A stretch of 64,000 nt of DNA from Cristatella mucedo (taxonomy: Eukaryota; Bryozoa; Phylactolaemata; Cristatellidae): positions 1,835,001-1,899,000 of the forward strand of contig WPIO01000039.1 of NCBI GenBank assembly GCA_009760855.2. The letters run 5' to 3'. Under the pieces are notes generated by a model. It saw only the letters and a program-made list of their open reading frames with translations. It was not told where the DNA came from and did not search any database. Below, piece after piece: positions 10,926-21,931 of this stretch (the stretch's first letter is position 1; each line of letters begins with the position of its first letter). Both the position numbers and the translations under genes were made by a program.

Positions 10926-12431
10926 CCATAATAATAATAATAACTCACTTGATAAAGCGCCCTCAGAGAACTTAATCTCTCTCTAGGCGCTTTACATTTG
11001 CTGTAAAGTGAAATGCAATTGAATGGTAAGTAAAATCATGCTTGAAAAACTAACGAAATGAATAATATGGTTAGGGGTGACATGCACAGGGTCAGCATGC
11101 AAGTGTGGTTAGTGGCAGCATGCACAGTGTCAGCACGCATAAGCACATCAAGGACGAATCACAGGGACCCACTAAATGCTGTCCTAAATAGGTGTGTTTT
11201 TAGGTTCCTTTTAAATGTGGTCAGGTCAGGGGATGTTCTGACGCAGGTCGGGAGGGAGTTCCAGGCTTTGGGAGCATACGAACTAAATGCATGGTCTCCA
11301 AAGGATTTGAGGTTTGTACGAGGTATTTCTAGACTGTTGGATTCCGAAAAGCGGGTGGTACGATGCTTGGCCTGGTGGGGTAGTATATCTGACAGATAGG
11401 CTGGAGCCATAGAATGGAAGGACCTAAAAGTGAGCGACAAAACCTTGAAGTCAATCCGTTGCTTGACTGGTAGCCAGTGCAAGTCGGCGAGAAGTGGAGT
11501 AATGTGGCAACTGCGATGCTCACGGCAGACAAGTCTAGCTGCCGAGTTTTGCACCAGCTGCAATCGCCTGATCGCACATGCCGGTAGGCCAGTAAGCAGT
11601 GAGTTGCAGAAGTCGAGACGGGATGTCACGAATGCATGGACCAACTTAGATGTGGTATCCTTATCTAAACAAGCCCGAATTTTAGCAACGTTATGAAGTT
11701 GAAAATAGGCGGATTTGACTATGGAGCTGATATGGTCGTCTAATGAGAGGTCGCTTTGGAATATGACACCTAGATTTCGAGCTGATTCAACAGGAGATAT
11801 GCTGGCAGAGCCAATTTTGAGAGTCAGCCTGTCCAATCTCTGGATCACACTGGGTTTGCCCATAACTAGTAAGTTAGTTTTATCATCGTTTAGTTTTAGA
11901 AAATTTGCTGCCATCCATTTGCGGAGGTCATCAATGCATGCAGCTAGTGAGTTTAGAGAATTTGAGGTGCTCGAAGGCTGGGAGGGATCAAAGCAAAGGT
12001 ACAACTGAGTGTCATCCGCATAGAAGGGAAAGCCTAGATTGTGCTTGGCAATCACATCAGCAAGAGGGAGAGTATAAACCGTGAAAAGAACCGGACCTAG
12101 CACTGAGCCCTGAGGTACTCCATATTTCAGAGGTACTTCAGATGATCTTTGTCCATTCACGTCAATACTCTGGAGTCTCCCACTGAGATAGGACCTAAAC
12201 CACTGCAGAGCAGTGCCAGTGATGCCCAGGCGATATGAGAGGCGCTCTAGAAGAACTTTGTGATCGATGGTATCAAAAGCTGCCGAAAGATCAAGCAAAA
12301 CAAGCAGAGACACTCTACCCATGTCTGCATTCCTAAGTAGGTCGGTGTATACCCGAAGCAATGCTGACTCTGTGGAGTGATTAGCTCTAAAGCCAGACTG
12401 GAACTTACTAGCAAGGTATGAGGACCATACC
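10926..12431 (-). mobile_element. L2/CR1-like LINE, 5'-truncated, longest RT frame in the window
   Basis: Non-LTR retrotransposon copying itself by target-primed reverse transcription. The open frame extends from about 12430 to 11159 (about 420 residues). RT blocks in order: FQSGFRANHSTESALLRVYT, LVLLDLSAAFDTIDHKVLL, YGVPQGSVLGPVLFT, FYADDTQLYLC (catalytic YADD), LNDDKTNLLVMG, ESARNLGVIFQSDLSLDDH, then the thumb and C-terminus ending HLFRTAFSGSL. The endonuclease and 5' part are missing. Downstream (10926-11158) lie the 3' UTR, the hairpin GGCGCTTT...AAAGCGCC and an AAT-repeat tail. The frame has no stop over the RT, so this copy is young or its family recently active, but it cannot move by itself. 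Confidence 0.93.
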
Positions 12432-12589
12432 TACAAAATGCAAGCTCACTCATACTTTTAATGCTTGCTCCTGCTTCAGTCTTCCACAGCGTCCTATCTA
12501 TTGGCTTAGCTAGAAAATTGGAAGTGGGGGATGCACTTTCCATATGACTATGTCTATGCAGGCAGCTCCATCAGCAACTCCACTCAACC

Positions 12590-12770
12590 ACAAAGACCCA
12601 TCATGTATTTCGCTGTTCAGTTTTCCCTGGAGCACGCAGCTGTCTTGGATTTATAGACCAACCCAGCTGCCGTATGCATCGCCAGCTGTAGAGGCTTAGT
12701 GGATTTATTCTTCAGCACTGCCAATACCCAGTTACTGTAGTCTAGCCTAGAGAGAATTTCGGAGACCTTT
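12590..12770 (-). mobile_element. CR1-type RT fragment of a different LINE
   Basis: Minus-strand translation near 12760-12640 reads SRLDYSNWVLAVL...PLQLAMHTAAGLV, the thumb-region signature seen in CR1/L2 RTs (SRLDYCNSLL...LQxxQNxAARL), but clearly diverged from the main family here. Only a fragment; ends uncertain. Confidence 0.5.
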
Positions 12771-13689
12771 GGCCTCCCAGTGGTAAGTAGCAGTATACCT
12801 GGACAGGGATTAAACGCAATGACTAGCTGTGCAGGCGGCCTTTTGAATAAAACTTTTCAACGTCAAACAATCTTCAAAGGGGACATCTAAACTACGTCCA
12901 CTGCGACCATTGTCGTAGTGCCACACTTCCAATTATGAGTACAACCTAACCGCTTAAGTACTCAATTATGTTTCTCATCAAGTTTAAGCAAAGTAGCCGA
13001 CATCGGGTGCAACGAATTATTAAAATCTATTCATATTAAGTATAAAATCGATCGGAATTTGGCGATATGAAGCCCATATATTGTGAGTGCATTCTGATGG
13101 CTGCGAAGACGCTGGCCACTTCCGAAATCCACCACAGTCCGCCAGGAATTGGCAGTGTGACGCTCCGAATTGGATTGCATATTGCATTACACTATCGTTA
13201 AGTGTACCCACGACAAGTTCGTGTCAGTTTCGCATGGGCATTCTCCTGTAATTCACTGCAGTTGATTGCGGTGGATTTCAGTATCAGCCTGGGCCGCTGT
13301 TGTCGATTGACTAGCTTCTAAATGAGCTGAGAGAAAGTACGTATGCAAATCCAAAGCTGCTGACGCCGACCATCAACCATCTTAAAATGCTTCTAGGTCA
13401 TCACTATAAGCAGCGATCCTTGTGGCGATCTAGTAAATAGTTGTTTCAGCCGCTTTTACCGAAAAATAGACAAGATCTGAGCGGCGGCGGAGAGCCCATC
13501 CCAGACTAACATCCCCACGGGAATGTTCAAACTCCGGTCATTGATCTGTCTCCATGTGTCCCCTTAAGCCTGCTCATCCCCACATCTTGAAGTTCATCTC
13601 TCAGGCTAAGAAGACTACTGGCCTTCTATGCCCCATGCCCACCGTTCTGCTACTGAAATGCCAAAAGTTTCGGTTGCCCTGCACAATTA

Positions 13690-14690
13690 ATGTTTCAAAC
13701 CTGCATGACTAACACAATAAATGTATCCTTAGCCTCAGTTGTTGTTCCAGCATTGTTCAAAGAGGCATTGGTTAGGCCACTCATTAAGCAGTCAAGACTA
13801 GACAAGGAGACCACCAACAACTTCCACCCAGTCTCGCTACTTTCGTGTCTATCAAAGACAAGAACGTACAGTGGCAGACCAGTGAACTCTTACATCGAAC
13901 TTCAAACCCAGCAAGAAAATTCCATTGAGGTATGCCAGCTAATCACTCATTGGAGTCAGCGCTATTGCGAGTGCATAACTATCTGGAATCGTTCCTATCT
14001 GGAATGCTGACTTAGGTAATCTCTCCGCTAGTTCTGTTCGTCTGGTCTGTCGTCAACGGTGTTGCTGCCACATCACACTACTTAAGTCTGTGCTTCTCTG
14101 GCTCCCTATAAAGCACCGAATGAATTTCTAGACCACCCGTCCGGCATACGGGTCGCTTAACTCGTTGCACCAGCCTACCTATCCGCCCTCCTTGCTTCTC
14201 CAGCGCACCATCCACTCCTCAGCATCAAGTCATCTCACCGTCTCTTGCACGAAATTGAAATCTTTTGGTGATCGAACCTGCATCTCGTATGCAACGAAAT
14301 TCTGTAACTCGCTTCTAGCTACGGTCACAACCTGCAATGACTGTGCACATTTTAAGTCTCAGCAAAAGACTCGCGCCTGTTCCAGTAAGCCTTCCTATCG
14401 CCACAGCGAACTTGTCTATTCTTTCCTGTGGTCTATGCATGAGCACCTGCGTATGCTTCAGTGCGTTTTACTGGCCATCGGTACTACCAACAGCTGGCCC
14501 GAGTGTCTTCTTGTTTGCTTCAGCATGCTGGCTTAAGCATGATACTTTCTTGCTTTTGAATGTTTGCCTAAGCCTGATACCGTTTGCGATACCAACCTTT
14601 GGTTTGATTCTCTTGGAGTGATTTAAAAAGCGCCCGGACACAGATTCAATTATCCCAGAACGCTATATATGCGACTTATTATTATTTTTC
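13690..14690 (+). mobile_element. L2-like LINE, internally deleted
   Basis: Plus-strand frame 13690-14010 matches early RT blocks (LFKEALVRPLIKQSRLD, NFHPVSLLSCLSK). It then jumps to the C-terminal domain at 14030-14400 (RLVCRQRCCCHITLL, LKSFGDRTCISYATKFCNSL) with the catalytic region missing. A diverged 3' hairpin and short ATT tail end near 14687. Frameshifted and non-functional. Confidence 0.7.
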
Positions 14691-14699
14691 ACTGAGCCT

Positions 14700-15360
14700 T
14701 CAAAGTAAGGGTTACCTAATGAATCTGTGCTTAGTCCACTTCATTTCACAGCGAATACTCTCCTGCTCGCCAAAGTAATCGACGAGCACAATCTAGGCTC
14801 TCATTTCTCTACGCAGGTGGCACGCTGCCGCTGTGCTTGTGCTTTGACTGCTCCCTCGCTTCCGGCTTCTCGAACTCTCTCCAGTCTTTTGCAGCGCGTA
14901 TTTATGAAATTCTACTTGGATTGCAGTAGACTTCCTCAAATTTAACAGTAAATTAAATCAGCTTATGGCCAACCACCTGGAGTCATTCGGAAACTGGAGA
15001 GTCTAATCCTCATAATTGCCTCAGCTTTTACATCCCAATAGCCTCTGCACAGAGTCTGGGTGTCCTCTTCCAAAGTGAGCTCTCACTAGATGACCATGTC
15101 ACCTGTAAAGCTGAGACTGCCTACTTTTAGCTGCGTAAAAGTGCGAAAACTCGGACTTGCTTAGACAAAGAACCCACAGCCAAGTAAGCTGCTTCGTGCA
15201 TTCGTAACGTTGCGAATAGACTTTCGTAACTGCTAGTTGCAGATCTTACTGCCTTAGCAGTAAGCCGCTTATACTTGGCGAAAAACTCGGCAGCTAGGCT
15301 TGTCGGTCGCAAATATCAGGACTGCTTCATTACACCACTTCAGCAAATGGGGTAGGACGG
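14700..15360 (+). mobile_element. L2-like LINE, decayed middle part
   Basis: Follows the preceding copy directly but starts again at an earlier RT position: LADVI-like block near 14760, diverged catalytic region, SLGVLFQSELSLDDHV-type block near 15055-15105, then the thumb to about 15300. Stops and frameshifts abound. A separate insertion from its neighbour because the order of blocks restarts. Confidence 0.6.
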
Positions 15361-15651
15361 CTGCAGCCTCTGCTAGGTCAGCCTGGTCGCGCCCCTTAAG
15401 CCTGACCCGTGGGGTTTTAGACACGAGTCGGGTGCCCCTCCTGACGGCTGGGCCTCAGCCACAGTGGTCAGCGAGAAAGCTTTTAGATCAGCAAGAATCC
15501 TGGTATTGGCTACGGGCACCAACGCGTGCATTGTGCTAGAACGAAGGTTTTCCGATCGGCGCTACTTGAAACATTTCCATCCACTGTCCTAGTTATCCAA
15601 TTATGCTGGAAAGCAGAGAGCCGCCGTCGTAAAATGCTGCCACTTCTCTTG

Positions 15652-15680
15652 CTGACGGTCGGCTGTGTGCCGACCGTCAG
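15652..15680. repeat. Perfect 12-bp hairpin
   Basis: CTGACGGTCGGC (15652-15663), loop TGTGT, GCCGACCGTCAG (15669-15680). Isolated, with no gene nearby. Confidence 0.85.
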
Positions 15681-16493
15681 ATGACGAAATACAATCAATT
15701 GAGGTTGGGTTGTGTAATTGGGTTCCGGAAAGACAACGCATTCAAAAGATAACAGGCTGCAGCTAATACTGTTCATTGGCGGCTCAACGCAGTCTTCAGC
15801 GGGCGGGGAGCCAATGAAGCCAATCCTTCGGCATTCGAGGCTCCAGCAGCAGTTTTGGCGGCATTCTCTTCACACATCCTATGTTGACACTGCGTCATTA
15901 AGCGAGCGCGATCCATTAATTTGCTCATGCGACATTCGATGTGTAGCACACACACACTCTGACTAAGGCTCACTGCCGGGCTTCTTGCCAGCCACGGCTT
16001 CCTCGCGCTATCTGCATTTGCAGGGTCCTCTTCGGCTGTGCATGCATTAACCGAAATAAAGGGCTACTAATGTGCTATCGGCTCAGTATACGCTAGACGC
16101 CGGCTTACAGTGGGATTTTGGCCGGCTATTGTTGCAGAGCAGGATGCCAGCTGAGGAAACCAGAAATGTAAATGCAGGTTCTGTAAAAAGCTTCCGATTA
16201 TTGCGACAGCTTTTGCAACCACTCTAATGAGACAGGCAGGCATTGTATTGGGCTTAGTTAGCTCGCTCCCATCATGCTTGTCGAGCAAGTCAGTTTCTTT
16301 CACCAGCCTGTCCTAAACCTAGCTGTCCGACTGAAGTATAGCAGAGAAAAAAGAACACTCGGTGACATTACGACACCAGTCCTTACCGAACTTTGAGCTC
16401 GATTCCTCACTACTGCTTGTAGCACAGCTATAGAGCCACATACGTGAATGAAGTATAGCAGAGAAAAGGTCTGGCTCGAGCTCCGAGGCATTT

Positions 16494-16560
16494 GTGAAGC
16501 GCCTAAACAGCAATTGTTCCCTTAAGGCGCTATACAAATGAATTATGTTATATTTATATT
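16494..16560 (+). mobile_element. LINE/SINE 3' tail fragment
   Basis: A diverged 3' hairpin (GAAGCGCCTAAACAGCAATT, then AAGGCGCTATACAAATGAAT) followed by AT-rich sequence, matching the tail shared by the LINE and one SINE in this window. Without the SINE head or RT. Confidence 0.5.
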
Positions 16561-17708
16561 ATACATTCAGTCTCGATCTTGCTCTGCGGAAAATTCGACT
16601 AAAATATTGATTTGATCCCAAAAAAATGCTTGGAGATGTGTCGGACATAAATGTCAATACGTAAATATTCGGAACATTTGCTCGGCGAACTACCGGAAAG
16701 GGCCTACACTGCGTTCTTCTGCTGCCGGCATTCAACCAACGGGCGGCGGCATGCTTCGGTTCCATCTTTTCCGGTTTAGCCCAAGGACCAGGGGCTTTAA
16801 TCGTTTCTCGATCCTTTGGCCTCCGGATCGATCTGATCCGCTAGCAGTCAGGGACGATTTACACAATTTGGTACTGCCCCAAAGTAAGCTCCCACTCGAT
16901 GGCATTTAGGATTCAGAAAGGGTGCTCTTTTTCGATAAACAATCCGTTTATAATGAGGGAGACACGAGTCTGACCTCAGAAGGCGTTAGCCGATACAAGT
17001 TACCATTTTTCGACGCTTGGTCCACCGGAAAGCTATTCAATGTGGCTATACGACCAAGGTTTACATTTAATCCACCAGCCACATGCACTTGGACTGCCTA
17101 CGACTACTTGTTGCTTGTAGTTTTTTTTTGCTGCTCCGGCTGATGTGTATGCAGGCCTACCGCCCAGAAAGCCCTGCCAGGCGGTGCCTGCTGAAGCCTC
17201 CACTCATAAGATGGCTGGAACTCGTCATGAAGTGAAGGTCACTCGTGGCACTATAGTGTATATGCACGTGCACATACTGTATGCTTTTCGTTAAAATGGC
17301 CAGCATAAAAGGTCCGAGAAATTGTGCTCGCTAAAAGTATAAGTCTAAGAAGTTGTACGCCCTAAAGTAGACTCTCAGCAACGTATTTCCATAAGGCCTG
17401 CACTGATGCCATGAAAGCAAGCAGTACCAATACAACTGCACGAAAGTTAAGAAGGGAAGTAGGCTTGCTATGCGGTGACTCGTCTTCGTTCAACTACTAA
17501 AGGAGGCCTTCGTTCGTTCGCGGCTGTAATCGCTACCACGGAAGGGAGGTGCAATTCTGACATATTCGGACTGCATGCAATTCTGAGCTGAAGGCCACCG
17601 GTCTACCTTTAACGAGATTTCCATCTCTTCACTGACAGGTGCAAAAGCAACACACGAAAATAGAAGTCACCCCCGATTTGCAGTGGACGATAACAGCCCT
17701 GCCCATCT

Positions 17709-20700
17709 TCATGTATTGTTACACTCGCTCGATGAGCATGTCTGGCTCTTTTCACCACAGTTGGAGCTACAGCAGACAGTTCTACTTGCCATCACCGCAG
17801 CAGCTGCTACTGCTGCTTGAGCACACGAGTCATGGAAGGCGGGACTATCCAAACAGTTTCCAACAGCTTCGTCTGGCTTCTCACTGCCGCCTCTTGAAAC
17901 GTCACCGGATTCGATTGGCGCAACGGAAACCTTTCCTCGGAGCTTGTTTGGCTTACCGATGCCGAGTCTAGGCAAGCCGCGATTCAGCCCTTCCAAAAGA
18001 ACGCAGGCTTTGCACAGGGCCTGACTCGAGATATAGCCGCATCTCGTGCAGTGGCTCTGCAGCGGCATGCGGACGTCCTCTCTCACGGCCATCGTCTCGC
18101 CAGAATGAATGATGTCCACTATGGAGCTTGGGCGTATGCGCTCCAGGTCCTTTATGTAGGCGCGGGCGTGGCCGCGATAGGCATTCGGCGCGTACACGCA
18201 TTCCGTCGAGAAATAATCGAGCTTCTTGAAATATGCGTACATGACGATCTCCTTCTCGTATGCGTACTTAAGCGGCTTGCAGCGCGGTATGCCCTCCTCG
18301 TTCTGCGTGATGATGGCCGTGCAGCGCTGCAGGCGAGCAATGTCACCCCTGAGCATGTTCATCACAACGGTCTCGGCGATGTCGTCGGCATTGTGCCCCG
18401 TGGCGATCTTGTGCGCGCCGATCAGCTCTGCCCCGCGGTCGAGCGCCTGACGTCTGAACACGCCGCAGAAGGTGCAGTTGTTCTTCAGGCCGATCTGCTT
18501 GACGATGGCGTCCATCGACCAGCCGTAGAGCTGCTCGTACGAGACGACGGTGAGCGGCAGGGCATACTGCTCCTTGTTTCGCTTGACCGTCTCGAGCGAG
18601 TCGTCCCTGTAGCCCGTGATGCCCTCGTCGACAGACAGCAGCACGAGGTCGAGGCCGTAGCCGTGCCGCTCGTTCAGCAGCTTCAGCACGTACGCCAGGA
18701 CGGTGCTGTCTTTGCCACCTACAGCGCAGAGGGGCACCGCCGGAGACGATGAGACGCGAAGCATGGAGAGAGCGCCACCTATCGAAGACTCTCACAGCAG
18801 CCGCCGAGGCAGCCGCGCAAGGGGTGGTGGTGGTGGGACCATGCCGGTGGACCAAGCACCAGCTCCTTGGACGGAGGGCTTTATGCCTAAGCGGCATCCG
18901 CCGGCTTCCAAAGACGACCGGGTTATCTAGGCTCCCCGAGCGTGCGAGAGGGTTCTGCCCGTCCTCGCATTGAAAATAAACAAAGGGAGTATTCTCATCC
19001 AGCAATTGCGAGAAAGCTCTGAATTGCAGAGGCGACTGCAACTGGCGAGGTACAATTTGGAGAAACGAGAACAGACTGGAATGAGGAATCGACGGACCAG
19101 AAGCCGTTGATAGCAATGCACGACGCCAGGACAGGTCAGCGGATTCACGGCAAGTGGTCACTGCCGAGCAAGCCGACGGCCACGTTCGGAGGGCTAGCCA
19201 CTGCTGGCGGGATCGAGAATCGCGGACCGAGCTTCGACGGGCTGGCTACACACACGGTGGCACACATTGCAGCAGCATTCAAACGGCGACTGCCAAACAA
19301 CGGCTTCCCATGCCTGTACAGCCACGCATTGCCGGCAGGCAGTTATGTGTCCTTAGTGGGCATGTATTCTGACAAAGCAAACAATGCGGCATAAAAGATT
19401 CGATGGATGAATGGTTAAGAGCACTGTCTCGCAACATCTCACCAATCCGTGAGGCAAGAAGTCCTTTTGACTTCCGAGGTCTCCGCCGAGGTTCCAGCAA
19501 TGACTATTGTCGCGCAAATGCCGTGGAACGCTGAAGACAATGGGTGGCCAGAATCTGCCCCATAATATTTCCTCAACGCAGGAGGCTCTGACGAAAGATT
19601 TTTACCTGACAAGCCTCCCAGAACGTAGTGCAAAGACTTTCGGTTTACAAAGAACACGAGCGTACATTCTACCCTCCTACCCGGACGTACCGCTTACAGG
19701 CAGCTTTTATTTAAGCAGCATCGCGCAATTCGAGAGCCACGGCGGAGTGGCAAGACAGGAGCAGCAGTCATAGCAAGTGGTGACTGACGTTAAGTAAATT
19801 TTCCAAACTATGCTTACGTATCATTAATTTTGAGGAGGTAGGCACAATCAAACCCTGATGCCAGGCAAGTATAAGTAGAAAGTGCTATGTTTTGCAATGC
19901 TGGCTTAGGGACAGAAAGAATGGAATGATCCTGTGGCAAAATGAGTTGTGCGATTAAAGCAAGGCAAAGATCTTGCAACAAATAACATGCAAAAACCTAG
20001 CATACAAACTTAAATGAGTTAATAACAATGATGATGATAAGTCTTATGTATAGCACACTAAGAGAAGCTACGATCTATTCAGGCGCTTTACAACTCACTG
20101 CAAGAGAAGCAATACCAAATAGTTAATGAAAATCAATGCATCCTGCGTAGGCAACATACAAAAGCATGCATTTATCAAAGCACACAAACAAGACTCACGG
20201 CTGCTGGCTAGTAGGTTCCCTGGTAAGTAACATTCACTTAATCATGCAGAGGTAAGTAGTGCGCACAGGAAAACATATAAGTCCATTGGGTGCTTTGCAA
20301 ACGCATGCCACTGTTACCTTCAGTCATAACGTGCACAGTTTCATAATGCCCAAACACCCGGGAGGACAATTCATTAGGACTGAGCTAAGGCTGCATAGAA
20401 CGGGTACGTGTTCCGGTTTAATGTCGTATAATCAGGAGATGACATGGTCAGTCGGTAGTGAGTTCTAAGCTTTGGGATAATAATAACTGAAGACTCGGAC
20501 TACAATATCTATGAAGTAAGAGGCATTAGTAATCGATCCAATTTAGAAGAGCAGGTGGTACGATGGAACATCTAATGAGAAACTATTTCAGATAGGTAGG
20601 CAGGAACAAGATAATTGAGGGACCTAAAGGTGGTGACATCTTGAAGTCGATATGCTGCTTGATAGGCAGCCATTGCAGAGTAGTGAGCAGTGGTATAGTG

Positions 20701-21931
20701 CAGCAGTTGCAATCTTTACGACAGACGAGCTAGCTGCCGACATTTACAGAACTGTAATCAGGTTATTGTATAGGCAGGATTATAGAAAAAGGTTTGAGTT
20801 ACATAAGTCTAGTAGGATGCCAATTATGAATGGACTTGGCTTGGCTGTGGTGTCCTCATCCAAGCCAGCCAGAATGTTTGAAATTTCACGTAGGGCAAAG
20901 TAGGCAGAATTGACTGTGGAGCAAATATGCTCATCCGGTGGCAAGTCATTTCAGAAGGGCACGCCCAGATTCCGGGTAGAGGCTACAAGAGATCTTTTGG
21001 CAGAGCAGATTGAAAGTTAGGCATTCCTGCTTCTAGACCATCCCTGGCTTGGCCATAACTAGTAAGTTGGTTTCGTCGTCATACAATTTGAGAAAGTTTG
21101 GCAGGAACGTCCGAATATCAGCAATAAATAGAAAAGGGAATTGAGAGTTTAAGATACTGCAAGGCAGTATAGATCATAGCACAAGCACAGCCGCGGTTCG
21201 TCTGCATAAAAATGAAAGCCTAGATTGCGCTTGGCAATTACATCGGCAAGACCATAAATTGTGAAAGGGAGAGGATCTGAAACGAATTCCTGGGGCACCC
21301 CGTGGATTGAAGGCTCACTAGACCATCGCTTTCTGTTGACATCTACTGCTTGAATTATCCCATTGAGACCCAAAGCATTGCAACCCAGTGCCTGTGATGT
21401 CTAGGCTGCCGATCAATGCCATTAGCAGCTGCAGTGAGGCTTTACCTAAGTTAGCTATTCTGAAAAGGTCATTATAAAGTCCCAATAATGCTGACTCTGT
21501 GAAGTGAGCTGGCAGACGGTATAAGTAACCGGACGGGAATGACCTTAAAACCCAACGCATGACCCTGAGTTGCGTAAGCTGTTATTTCAACAACAACAAA
21601 CACAGTTCTGTAAGGTACTCAATGAGAAGAAATGACTGCATAATAACAGCCAGTTCAAAGCCAATACCTGGCTGCACATGCCAGCCACTACCAAATTAAA
21701 TAATAAAAGCTCACGTAGCAGCGCGTAGGAGCAATAACAGCAGCGAGACAGATTACCTGAGGCTCCTATCGCTATAGTTTCGCCTGGAGAGAACAATTTT
21801 GACTTGACGATCGTCTCATGAATTTCATTTTCAAAGGCATTAAAGAAGCAAAGTTTGCATAAGGAACCTCCAGTTTTCGGCCTTTTCAGGATGGCGTTAC
21901 CATCGCGGCAAGAGCCGCACTTCGAAGGCAT
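17709..21931 (-). CDS. CTU1: Cytoplasmic tRNA 2-thiolation protein 1 (CTU1/NCS6), two exons
   Basis: CTU1, with CTU2, thiolates the wobble uridine (mcm5s2U34) of cytosolic tRNA Lys, Glu and Gln, using sulfur carried by URM1. Exon 1 is 21931-21757 (ATG at 21931), exon 2 is 18718-17709; join TCAG|GTAATC ... TGTAG|GTGGC. The intron (3,038 nt) splits the PP-loop ATP-pyrophosphatase motif SGGKDS (residues 58-63). Other family marks: N-terminal zinc pair CGSC (5-8) and CKLC (25-28), [11 protein letters not shown], the [11 protein letters not shown] motif with catalytic-type cysteines, [12 protein letters not shown], the [11 protein letters not shown] block, and the C-terminal zinc pair CTRCG...CKAC before [13 protein letters not shown]. 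The joined frame is 394 codons plus stop, longer than the roughly 350 of human CTU1 because of a low-complexity Ser/Ala/Glu tail of about 75 residues, where homology is lost. Identification is firm; the last residues are less certain. Confidence 0.94.
20025..21560 (-). mobile_element. Decayed L2-like LINE inside the CTU1 intron
   Basis: Minus-strand LINE remains lying in the CTU1 intron, same orientation as the gene. The 3' hairpin region is near 20040-20095. RT pieces are recognisable in broken frames: [20 protein letters not shown] around 21185-21260 (YADD-type box with the second D changed) and a fragment [12 protein letters not shown] near 21365-21400. Stops and frameshifts throughout; not functional. 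Confidence 0.7.

Larger units (their letters stand above)
15361..17708. other. No gene recognised
   Basis: Contains a 12-bp hairpin and one LINE/SINE tail. Short ORFs only, no domains. The region immediately before 17709 should hold the CTU1 3' UTR. Confidence 0.55.

Noticed and set aside
15652-15680. Hairpin as a bacterial-type terminator or histone-mRNA stem-loop
   Set aside because: The DNA is eukaryotic, no T run follows, and the sequence does not fit the histone stem-loop.
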